Shown piece by piece: positions 7,368-17,043 of a DNA stretch of 17,602 nt. Positions within the stretch are counted from its first letter, which is position 1; every line of letters starts with the position of its first letter. The stretch covers positions 1 through 17,602 of the forward strand of contig JBLNEO010000139.1 of the NCBI GenBank assembly GCA_050262775.1, given 5' to 3'. A model generated the notes under the pieces. It ran no database searches. It saw only the letters and a list, made by a program, of their open reading frames with translations, and was not told the DNA's origin. Origin of the DNA: DATHTC01 sp050262775 (GTDB taxonomy: Bacteria > Actinomycetota > Thermoleophilia > Gaiellales > Gaiellaceae). A program made the position numbers and the translations under genes.

Positions 7368-8636
7368 ATGGCAACGACCAAGCGACACGACGTGAAGGAC
7401 CTGGCGCTCGCCTCCGAGGGCGTGCGCCGGATCGAATGGGCCGACCGGCAGATGCCGGTGCTCCAGTCGATCCGCGAGCGCTTCGAGCGCGAGCAGCCGC
7501 TTGCCGGCTACCGCGTCTCGGCGTGCCTGCACGTGACGACGGAGACGGCGAACCTGATGCGGACCCTGAAGGCGGGAGGGGCGGACGTCGTCCTCTGCGC
7601 CTCGAACCCGCTGTCGACGCAGGACGACGTCGCCGCCGCGCTCGTCGACGCCTTCGACATCTCCTGCTTCGCGATCAAGGGCGAGGACAACGACACCTAC
7701 TACCAGCACATCGAGGCCGCCGTCGACCACAAGCCGCATCTGACGATGGACGACGGCGCCGACGTGATCGGCGTCCTCCACTCGGCCCGGCGCGAGCAGC
7801 TCGGCGAGATCATCGCGGGGACCGAGGAGACGACGACGGGCGTCATCCGCCTGAAGGCGATGGAGGCCGACGGCGCGCTGTCGTTTCCCGTCATCGCGGT
7901 GAACGAGGCGAAGACGAAGCACCTGTTCGACAACCGCTACGGCACCGGCCAGTCGACGATCGACGGGATCATCCGCGCGACGAACGTCCTCCTCGCCGGG
8001 AAGCGCTTCGTCGTCGCCGGCTACGGCTGGGTCGGGCGCGGCGTCGCGATGCGCGCCCGCGGGATGGGCTCGCACGTGATCGTGACCGAGGTCGACCCGA
8101 TGCGCGCGCTCGAGGCGCTGATGGACGGGTACGAGGTGCTCTCGCTGGCGGAGGCGGCGAAGATCGGGGACATCTTCTGCACCGCGACCGGCGACAAGCA
8201 CGTGATCGCGCGTGAGCACGTCGAGGTGATGAAGGACGGCGCGATCCTGGCGAACACCGGCCACTTCAACGTCGAGATCGACATCCCGGCGATCCGCTCG
8301 CTCGCGACGGCGACCCGCGAGGCGCGGCAGTTCGTCGAGGAGTTCACCATGGCCGACGGGCGGCGCATCTACCTGCTCGCGGACGGCCGGCTGGTCAACA
8401 TCTCCGCCGCCGAGGGGCATCCCGCGATCGTCATGGACATGTCCTTCGCCAACCAGTCGCTCGCCGCCGAGTACGCCGTGCAGAACGCCGGCAAGCTCGA
8501 GCGGAAGGTCTACCCGGTGCCGCGCGAGATCGACGAGGAGATCGCCCGGCTGAAGCTCGAGACGATGGGTGTGGGCATCGACCGGCTGACCGAGGAGCAG
8601 GCGAGGTACCTCGCCTCGTGGGACGAGGGCACGTAG
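7368..8636 (+). CDS. ahcY: Adenosylhomocysteinase (S-adenosylhomocysteine hydrolase)
   Basis: The enzyme splits S-adenosylhomocysteine into adenosine and homocysteine with tightly bound NAD, removing the product inhibitor of methyltransferases and returning homocysteine to MetH. The 422-residue product shows HVTTETANLM and ASNPLSTQDDVAAAL near the N-terminus. The substrate-site stretch NEAKTKHLFDNRYGTGQST comes next, then the Rossmann motif G218-Y-G220-W-V-G223. Its length, and the C-terminus ending YLASWDEGT without the KPxHYRY tail of most bacterial and eukaryotic enzymes, match the shorter archaeal/Thermotoga type. ATG 7368 has a good Shine-Dalgarno (GGAAAGGAACC). It follows merR by 19 bases and overlaps mtnA by 19. 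Assignment is secure. Confidence 0.96.
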   Translation: MATTKRHDVKDLALASEGVRRIEWADRQMPVLQSIRERFEREQPLAGYRVSACLHVTTETANLMRTLKAGGADVVLCASNPLSTQDDVAAALVDAFDISCFAIKGEDNDTYYQHIEAAVDHKPHLTMDDGADVIGVLHSARREQLGEIIAGTEETTTGVIRLKAMEADGALSFPVIAVNEAKTKHLFDNRYGTGQSTIDGIIRATNVLLAGKRFVVAGYGWVGRGVAMRARGMGSHVIVTEVDPMRALEALMDGYEVLSLAEAAKIGDIFCTATGDKHVIAREHVEVMKDGAILANTGHFNVEIDIPAIRSLATATREARQFVEEFTMADGRRIYLLADGRLVNISAAEGHPAIVMDMSFANQSLAAEYAVQNAGKLERKVYPVPREIDEEIARLKLETMGVGIDRLTEEQARYLASWDEGT

Positions 8637-9583
8637 AGCTCGAGCCGGAACGGATCGCGCGTCTCGAGGCGGACGCGGTCGTCCTCCTCGACCAGCGGCG
8701 CCTCCCCGACGAGGAGGTCGAGGTGCGCTGCGGGTCGGCGGCGGCGGTCGCCGACGCGATCCGGTCGATGGTGGTGCGCGGGGCCCCGGCGATCGGCGTC
8801 GCCGGGGCCTACGGCCTCGCGCTCGCGGCGGCGCGGGGGGAGGACCTCGACGCGGCGTACGCCGTGCTCGCGGCCGCGCGCCCGACGGCGGCGAACCTCG
8901 TCTGGGCGCTCGACGCCGTCCGCGCGGAGCCGACGCGCGAGCGGGCGCGTGCGCTGCACGCGGAGGAGGTCGAACGCTGCCGTCGGATGGCGGCGCACGC
9001 GGTCGAGCTCTTCCCGCCGGGGGCCCGCGTGCTGACGCACTGCAACGCGGGAGGGCTCGCGACCGGCGGCTACGGGACGGCCGTCGGCGCGATCCGGCGG
9101 GCGTGGGAGGAGGGGCTCGTGGCGCACGTGTGGGTCGACGAGACGCGGCCGCTGCTGCAGGGCGCTCGGCTGACGGCGTGGGAGCTCGAGGCGCTCGGGA
9201 TCCCGTTCGCCGTGCTCCCGGACGCCGCCGCGGCGGCGCGCATGGCGGCCGGAGAGGTCGACTGCGTGGTCACCGGCGCCGACCGCATCGCGGCCAACGG
9301 GGACACGGCGAACAAGATCGGGACGTACGGGCTCGCCGTGCACGCACGACACCACGGGATCCCGCTCGTCGTCGTCGCCCCGACGTCCACCGTCGACCTG
9401 CGGACGCCGACCGGCGCGGCGATCCCGATCGAGGAGCGCGACCCCGCGGAGGTGACGGCCCGGTTCCCGGCCCGGAACCCAGCGTTCGACGTCACACCCG
9501 CCGCGCTCGTCTCGGCGATCGTCACCGAGGACGGGATCCATCGCGCGCCGTTCGAGGTGACGCTCGCGGCGGTGACCGCGTGA
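8618..9583 (+). CDS. mtnA: S-methyl-5-thioribose-1-phosphate isomerase
   Basis: MtnA converts methylthioribose-1-phosphate to methylthioribulose-1-phosphate in methylthioadenosine salvage. The 321-residue product has RGAPAIGVAGAYG, LTHCNAGGLATGGYGTA with the catalytic Cys142 (codon 9041-9043), WVDETRPLLQGARLTAWEL, and TGADRIAANGDTANKIGTY with the catalytic Asp222. These separate it from the related eIF2B subunits. GTG 8618 is the only reasonable start before the conserved region; it lies inside the end of ahcY, with GAGG 11 bases upstream. Its stop overlaps the start of the next gene (GTGA). No other salvage gene (MTA phosphorylase, mtnB, mtnC or mtnD) is present in the window, so whether the pathway is complete or ends in a shunt cannot be told. 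Confidence 0.94.
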   Translation: MGRGHVELEPERIARLEADAVVLLDQRRLPDEEVEVRCGSAAAVADAIRSMVVRGAPAIGVAGAYGLALAAARGEDLDAAYAVLAAARPTAANLVWALDAVRAEPTRERARALHAEEVERCRRMAAHAVELFPPGARVLTHCNAGGLATGGYGTAVGAIRRAWEEGLVAHVWVDETRPLLQGARLTAWELEALGIPFAVLPDAAAAARMAAGEVDCVVTGADRIAANGDTANKIGTYGLAVHARHHGIPLVVVAPTSTVDLRTPTGAAIPIEERDPAEVTARFPARNPAFDVTPAALVSAIVTEDGIHRAPFEVTLAAVTA

Positions 9584-10341
9584 ACGCCCTCATCCTCGCC
9601 GCCGGCTACGCGACCCGCCTGCGTCCGCTGACCGAGCACCGGGCGAAGCCGTTGCTCCCCGTCGGCGGCCGGCCGATGGTCGACTACCTCGTCGACGCGA
9701 TCGAGCAGGTCCGCGACGTCCGGTCGATCCACCTGGTCACGAACAGCCGCTTCGCCGCCTCGTTCCGCGCCTGGGCGGGCGACCGCGTGCACGTCCACGA
9801 CGACGGTACGACGAGCGACGACGACCGCCTCGGGGCGATCGGAGACGTGAAGTTCGTCGTCGACCGGGCGGGGCTCGACGACGACCTCATCGTCCTCGCA
9901 GGCGACAACCTGTTCGACTTCTCGCTCGCCGACGAGGTCGCGTTCTGGCGCGAGAAGGGCGAGCAGTCGGTCGTCGCGCTCTACGACGTGGGCGACCGCG
10001 AGCTCGCGAGGCGGTACGGCGTCGTCGCGCTCGACGCGGACGGCCGGGTCGTCGAGTTCCTCGAGAAGCCGGACGACCCGCCGAGCACGCTCGCCGCCAC
10101 GGCCTCGTACCTGTACTCCCGCGACCACGTGGCCTTGCTCGACGCGTACCTCGGCGAGGGGAACGCGCCCGACCAGCCGGGGCGGTACGTGGCGTGGCTG
10201 TCGCAGCGCGAGCCGGTCTACGGGTACCGCGTGCAGGGGGAGTGGCTGGACATCGGCGACCACCGCCAGCTGCTCGAGGCCGACAACCGCATGCGCCGCC
10301 GTGCCGGCCTCCCGGAGCGGGACGCGTACGACCCGGGATAG
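9580..10341 (+). CDS. Glucose-1-phosphate thymidylyltransferase-like nucleotidyltransferase
   Basis: This second NTP_transferase-superfamily enzyme (253 residues) opens with LILAAGYATRLRPLTEHRAK then PLLPVGG, the nucleotide and metal loop. VLAGDNLFDFSL carries the metal aspartate, and EWLDIGDHRQLLEADNRM is the usual C-terminal helix of the short glucose-1-phosphate thymidylyl/uridylyl branch. No acyl- or acetyltransferase domain is attached. GTG 9580 overlaps the mtnA stop by 4 bases (GTGA), so it is translationally coupled to a sulfur-salvage gene, an unusual partner for this family. The substrate may be an ordinary hexose-1-phosphate. A link to mtnA chemistry is possible only by position. 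It is clearly different from the nucleotidyltransferase at 5856. Confidence 0.88.
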   Translation: MNALILAAGYATRLRPLTEHRAKPLLPVGGRPMVDYLVDAIEQVRDVRSIHLVTNSRFAASFRAWAGDRVHVHDDGTTSDDDRLGAIGDVKFVVDRAGLDDDLIVLAGDNLFDFSLADEVAFWREKGEQSVVALYDVGDRELARRYGVVALDADGRVVEFLEKPDDPPSTLAATASYLYSRDHVALLDAYLGEGNAPDQPGRYVAWLSQREPVYGYRVQGEWLDIGDHRQLLEADNRMRRRAGLPERDAYDPG

Positions 10342-10382
10342 GTCGGCACGCATCCGGCACGATCGGCCGCGGCCGCGCGACC

Positions 10383-10388
10383 TACCGT
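10383..10388 (+). promoter_or_regulatory. Candidate -10 box (TACCGT) for comF
   Basis: TACCGT is followed by 7 bases and then the GTG at 10396. This matches the spacing seen before merR and prfB and supports a leaderless start at 10396. If the upstream in-frame GTG at 10387 were used, it would lie inside this hexamer. Confidence 0.4.
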
Positions 10389-10395
10389 GGGTCGC

Positions 10396-11061
10396 GTGCT
10401 CGACCTGCTGCTGCCGCGCCGCTGCGTCGTCTGCGGCAGGCCGGGGACGCTCGCCTGCGGCGCGTGCCTCGCGCGGCTGACACGGATCCGCCCGCCGCTC
10501 TGCGAGCGCTGCGGCGCGCCGACCGCCTGGCCGGTGAGGCGGTGCCGCGAGTGCAGCGGACGCCGACTGGCGTTCGCGTCGGCCCGCGCGGCGATCGCCT
10601 ACGACGACGCCGGGCGCGCCCTGGTCGGGGCGTGGAAGCACCGCGCGCTACGCGGGCTCGCGACCGTCGCCGCCGAGGTCGTCGTCGACGCGCTCCCGCG
10701 GCCGGCGGTCGGCGTCCTCGTCGCCGTCCCGGCCGACCCCGAGCGCGGACTCGAGCGCGGCCACCACCCGGCCGCGTCGCTGGCGCGCGAGCTCGGCGCG
10801 CGCTGGAGCCTTCCCACCGACGTGCTCCTCGCACGCGCCCACGCGCGCCCCCAGCGCGGATTGCCCCGGGCGGAGCGCCGCCGGAACGCCGCCACGGTCG
10901 TCGCGACGGCGCGTGCGCCGCGCACCGCCGCCCTCGTCGACGACGTGTACACGACCGGTGCGACGGTCGGCGCGGCCGCCTCGGCACTCCGTCGCGCCGG
11001 CGCGCGCGAGGTGCACGTGATCACTCTCGCGAGGGCAGTCCGGCAGGGTCGATTCGGATAG
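10396..11061 (+). CDS. comF: ComF-family phosphoribosyltransferase
   Basis: The 221-residue product is a ComFC/ComF-type protein, associated with DNA uptake in competent bacteria but also widespread in non-competent ones. The N-terminus holds four CxxC pairs (C10/C13, C21/C24, C36/C39, C50/C53), consistent with two zinc sites. The C-terminal half is a type I phosphoribosyltransferase fold with the PRPP-binding motif ALVDDVYTTGAT (D182-D183). GTG 10396 was preferred to an in-frame GTG at 10387. It begins the typical LDLLLPRRCVVCG opening and lies 7 bases after a -10-like TACCGT. No other competence gene is in the window, so the cellular role is open. It ends 37 bases before hpf. Confidence 0.88.
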   Translation: MLDLLLPRRCVVCGRPGTLACGACLARLTRIRPPLCERCGAPTAWPVRRCRECSGRRLAFASARAAIAYDDAGRALVGAWKHRALRGLATVAAEVVVDALPRPAVGVLVAVPADPERGLERGHHPAASLARELGARWSLPTDVLLARAHARPQRGLPRAERRRNAATVVATARAPRTAALVDDVYTTGATVGAAASALRRAGAREVHVITLARAVRQGRFG

Positions 11062-11064
11062 AGT
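11059..11064 (+). promoter_or_regulatory. Candidate -10 box (TAGAGT) for hpf
   Basis: TAGAGT overlaps the comF stop codon and lies 34 bases before the hpf ATG. It would give a leader of roughly 28 bases carrying GAGGAGG (11084-11090). This is a normal leadered start, unlike several neighbours. No strong -35 is visible. Confidence 0.35.
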
Positions 11065-11098
11065 CGAGACAGGTGTCGAGCCCGAGGAGGAGCGTGAG

Positions 11099-11638
11099 AT
11101 GCGTCTTCAGGTGAAGGGCAAGAACCTCGAGGTGAGCGACTCGATCCGCAGCTACGCCGAACGGAAGCTCTCGAAGCTGGAGGGCCGGCTGCACGAGCAG
11201 ACGCAGGTCGAGGTCGAGCTCGCCGTGGAGAAGAACCCGTCGATCGCCGCGAATCAGGTCGCCGAGGCGACCATCTGGCTCAAGGGCCCGGACGTCGTGC
11301 GCGCCCGTGAGGCGTCGCCCGACATGAAGGCCTCGATCGACGAGCTGATCGAGAAGCTGCTGCGCCAGCTGGAGCATCACCGAGACAAGAAACTGAGCCG
11401 CCGGAACGGCCGTGGCAACGGCCAGCCGGAGGGAGGACAGACCGTGATCGAGCCCGACGCCCAGATCGTGAAGACGAAGCAGTTCGTGATGGAGCCGATG
11501 CACGCCGAGGAGGCGGTGCTCCAGCTCGAGCTCGTGGGGCACGACTTCTTCGTCTTCCAGAACGCCGACACGAGCAGCGTCAACGTCGTGTACCGGCGGC
11601 GAAACGGCGGCTACGGGCTGATCGAGCCGCAGCTCTAG
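11099..11638 (+). CDS. hpf: Ribosome hibernation promoting factor, long form
   Basis: Long HPF binds the 30S decoding region and pairs two ribosomes into inactive 100S dimers in stress or stationary phase. The 179-residue product has an N-terminal S30AE domain (about 1-100, opening LQVKGKNLEVSDSIRSYAE). A linker rich in Arg, Gly and Asn follows (about 98-118). The C-terminal dimerisation domain (about 123-179) shows KTKQFVMEPMHAEEAVLQLE, then GHDFFVFQNADTSSVNVVYRR and GGYGLIEP. ATG 11099 has a clear GAGGAGG 8 bases upstream. The stop directly abuts the TTG start of the next gene, so the two are likely co-translated. The hpf-secA neighbourhood is common in actinobacteria. Confidence 0.95.
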   Translation: MRLQVKGKNLEVSDSIRSYAERKLSKLEGRLHEQTQVEVELAVEKNPSIAANQVAEATIWLKGPDVVRAREASPDMKASIDELIEKLLRQLEHHRDKKLSRRNGRGNGQPEGGQTVIEPDAQIVKTKQFVMEPMHAEEAVLQLELVGHDFFVFQNADTSSVNVVYRRRNGGYGLIEPQL

Positions 11639-12190
11639 TTGGGCTTCTGGCGCCGCGGGGAGCCCCTCCACGAGCGGCTCGCGCGGGAGGGCGGGATCGC
11701 CCTGCCCGGCAGCGGTCGGGGCCGGCGCCCGCCGTGGGACGAGGCCGGGATCCACGGGTTGCACCGGCAGCGCGACTGGGACGCCGTCGCAGCGGTGGAG
11801 GCCGAGGCTGAGGGTGACGAGGTGCGGTACGTCGTGCTCGACGAGACCGTGCTCGTCGAGTCCGACGGCGAGCTTCCGGATGCCCTCGCGGCGGCGTTCG
11901 ACGGGCGGCTCGACCCGCCGTACCGCGTCGTGGGGATTCGGCGGGACGACGGCGTCTGGGCGCTCGGCGGACGCCGCATCGAGACCGTGGAGCTGCCGGG
12001 CGCGCCGGGGGAGACCATCGACGTCGCGGTCGGCGAGGACGGCGAGACGCTCCTCGTCGACGGCGAGCGCGGCTTCGGCTCGGTTCCCGGGCTCGACGAG
12101 CTCGGGCGCGACCGTGGACTCTCGCACTACGTGATCCACGCGGAACGCCTCGACGGCGATCTCTGGGAGGTCCGCGTCGCGGCCCTCTGA
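11639..12190 (+). CDS. Conserved-looking hypothetical protein between hpf and secA
   Basis: I do not recognise a named family. The 183-residue product starts GFWRRGEPLHERLAREGG, a charged helix. The rest is acidic and strand-rich (VRYVVLDETVLVE, YRVVGIRRDDGVWALGGRRIETVEL, ETLLVDGE, YVIHAERLDGDLWEVRVAAL). It has no signal peptide, membrane helix or cysteine, so it is probably cytoplasmic. The TTG at 11639 follows the hpf TAG with no gap. That makes it a coupled start, and I see no better ATG or GTG before the conserved-looking N-terminus. Codon use matches its neighbours. Position suggests a link with ribosome hibernation or Sec export, but nothing in the sequence shows a function. Confidence 0.8.
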   Translation: MGFWRRGEPLHERLAREGGIALPGSGRGRRPPWDEAGIHGLHRQRDWDAVAAVEAEAEGDEVRYVVLDETVLVESDGELPDALAAAFDGRLDPPYRVVGIRRDDGVWALGGRRIETVELPGAPGETIDVAVGEDGETLLVDGERGFGSVPGLDELGRDRGLSHYVIHAERLDGDLWEVRVAAL

Positions 12191-12203
12191 GGGGCGGCGC
12201 CGC

Positions 12204-12209
12204 TACTCT
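12204..12209 (+). promoter_or_regulatory. Candidate -10 box (TACTCT) giving a leaderless secA mRNA
   Basis: TACTCT ends exactly 6 bases before the secA ATG at 12216. It follows a 10-bp GC palindrome (GCGGCGCCGC, 12194-12203) in the 25-base gap after the hypothetical gene. The predicted start site is at or beside the ATG. The AGGG in the spacer is too close to the start codon to be a useful Shine-Dalgarno. Confidence 0.45.
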
Positions 12210-12215
12210 AGGGCG

Positions 12216-14914
<2,699 letters not shown>

Positions 14915-14915
<1 letters not shown>

Positions 14916-14931
14916 GCGCCGTCGCGGCGCC
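14915..14931. terminator. Hairpin between the convergent ends of secA and the small basic ORF
   Basis: GGCGCCG (14915-14921), loop TCG and CGGCGCC (14925-14931) form a perfect 7-bp GC stem. It starts at the last base of the secA stop codon and ends 3 bases before the stop of the minus-strand ORF (14935-14937). It could serve both genes. There is no T tract on either side. The arrangement parallels the palindrome at 3835-3854 between the other convergent pair. Confidence 0.4.
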
Positions 14932-14934
14932 CCG

Positions 14935-15066
14935 CTAGGAGCTCGACGAGCGGCCGCGCGAGCCCGACGCGGACGGCGGCCTGGGCGCGTTGCGCTTCTC
15001 GCGCGCCTTCTTGCGCCGCCGGCGCTCGTTCGCCCAGCGGATCTTCGGTCTCGAGCCGCGGCCCAC
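14935..15066 (-). CDS. Small very basic protein (43 residues), divergent from prfB
   Basis: This short ORF fills most of the 174-base gap between secA and prfB. The product opens GRGSRPKIRWANERRRRKKA and continues REKRN, then a Pro/Ser/Gly-rich tail ending SSSS. It is dominated by Arg and Lys, with a single Trp, like small ribosomal or RNA-binding proteins. I do not recognise a named family. Support for a real gene: the GTG at 15066 is 6 bases after TAGCCT (complement of 15073-15078), the same TANNNT-CGCCGC-GTG string class as the cupin start. Its stop is followed by a hairpin shared with secA. The composition has a clear domain-plus-tail layout, with IRW in the middle of basic residues. Against it: Arg runs arise easily in GC-rich antisense frames. 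A ribosome-associated role is inference only. Confidence 0.6.
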   Translation of the reverse strand: MGRGSRPKIRWANERRRRKKAREKRNAPRPPSASGSRGRSSSS

Positions 15067-15072
15067 GCGGCG

Positions 15073-15082
15073 AGGCTACCAT
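15073..15082. promoter_or_regulatory. Overlapping divergent -10 boxes for prfB and the small basic ORF
   Basis: AGGCTACCAT contains TACCAT (15077-15082) reading right, 7 bases before the prfB GTG. It also contains TAGCCT reading left (complement of 15073-15078), 6 bases before the GTG of the small ORF. The TA at 15077-15078 belongs to both. Both mRNAs would be leaderless, and the two start codons are only 23 bases apart. The core AGGCTANNNT recurs at 4532-4541 between another divergent pair. Confidence 0.5.
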
Positions 15083-15089
15083 CCCCGCC

Positions 15090-16194
<1,105 letters not shown>

Positions 16195-16207
16195 CAGGGG
16201 ACACCGC

Positions 16208-16213
16208 TACACT
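16208..16213 (+). promoter_or_regulatory. Candidate -10 box (TACACT) for ftsEX
   Basis: TACACT lies 26 bases before the ATG at 16240 in the 45-base gap after prfB. A start site near 16220 would give a leader of about 20 bases with AGGGA as Shine-Dalgarno. It suggests ftsEX can be transcribed separately from prfB. Confidence 0.35.
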
Positions 16214-16239
16214 TCGCGAACCTCCCAGGGATCCGAGCG

Positions 16240-17043
16240 ATGAGACGCTCACACACCTCCATGGATCCGTTGCAGGAACCCACGCTGACCGAAACCCCCG
16301 CAGCCCTCGCTGAGCCCGATCTCGTGGCCCCGCCCGCCGTCGCGGGCCCGGGGACGATGATCGTGTTCGAGAACGTGACGAAGGTCTACGAGCCGAACGT
16401 CGTCGCGCTTCGCGACGTCTCGTTCGTGATCGAGAAGGGCGAGTTCGTGTTCATCGTCGGCGCGTCGGGCTCGGGGAAGTCGACGATGATCCGCCTGCTC
16501 CTGAAGGAGCTCGAGCCGACCGGAGGCCGCATCTTCGTCGGCGGGCGCGACCTCGGCCGTCTGAAGGGGTCGAAGGTGCCGCTCCTGCGCCGGAACGTCG
16601 GCTGCGTGTTCCAGGACTTCAAGCTGCTGCCGAACCGGACGGCGGCGGAGAACGTCGCCTACGCGCTCAAGGTGCAGGGCGAGTCCCGGAACGCGATCCG
16701 CACGAAGGTGCCCGAGGTGCTGTCGCTCGTCGGCCTCGCGGACAAGATGAACTCGCTCCCCGACGAGCTCTCGGGCGGCGAGCAGCAGCGCGTCTCGATC
16801 GCGCGCGCCGTCGTCAACCACCCGCCGCTGCTCATCTGCGACGAGCCGACGGGGAACCTCGACCCCGACACCTCGGTCGGGATCATGCAGCTCCTCTACC
16901 GGATCAACCGCGCCGGGACGACGATCCTCATGGTCACCCACGACCGCGAGATGGTGGACAAGATGCGCAAGCGCGTGATCGCGCTCGAGAGCGGAGACCT
17001 GATCCGCGACGAGCGGCGCGGGGGGTACGTCACCGAGGCATGA
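16240..17043 (+). CDS. ftsE: Cell-division ABC transporter ATPase FtsE
   Basis: FtsE is the cytoplasmic ATPase of FtsEX, which links the divisome to periplasmic or extracellular peptidoglycan hydrolases without transporting a substrate. The product is 267 residues from ATG 16240. Walker A is GASGSGKST (74-82, Lys80). The Q-loop region reads VGCVFQDFKLLPNRTAAENV, the signature LSGGEQQRVSIARA begins at 177, Walker B is LLICDEPTGNLD (D201, E202), and the H-loop is His234. An unusual Pro/Ala/Glu-rich N-terminal stretch of about 39 residues precedes M40-I-V-F-E-N-V, where most FtsE proteins begin. ATG 16240 has AGGGA upstream; ATG 16261 and ATG 16357 are in-frame alternatives. The stop overlaps the ftsX start by 4 bases (ATGA). 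Confidence 0.95.
   Translation: MRRSHTSMDPLQEPTLTETPAALAEPDLVAPPAVAGPGTMIVFENVTKVYEPNVVALRDVSFVIEKGEFVFIVGASGSGKSTMIRLLLKELEPTGGRIFVGGRDLGRLKGSKVPLLRRNVGCVFQDFKLLPNRTAAENVAYALKVQGESRNAIRTKVPEVLSLVGLADKMNSLPDELSGGEQQRVSIARAVVNHPPLLICDEPTGNLDPDTSVGIMQLLYRINRAGTTILMVTHDREMVDKMRKRVIALESGDLIRDERRGGYVTEA

Noticed and set aside
4971..8420. Very long open frame on the minus strand (over 1100 codons) across ugd, nucleotidyltransferase, cupin, merR and ahcY
   Set aside because: It is antisense to five genes with clear family motifs. Its product is low-complexity, rich in Arg, Asp, Val and Leu, with no domain. Long antisense frames are expected at this GC content.
10364..10375. CGGCCGCGGCCG palindrome before comF as terminator or operator
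   Set aside because: It is a short loop-less GC palindrome of a kind expected by chance at this composition, with no T tract or repeat elsewhere.
11053..11082. Repeated TCGAG elements before hpf as a possible SOS-type operator
   Set aside because: The halves TCGAGACA and GGTGTCGA match their reverse complement only partly and do not fit the actinobacterial LexA pattern.
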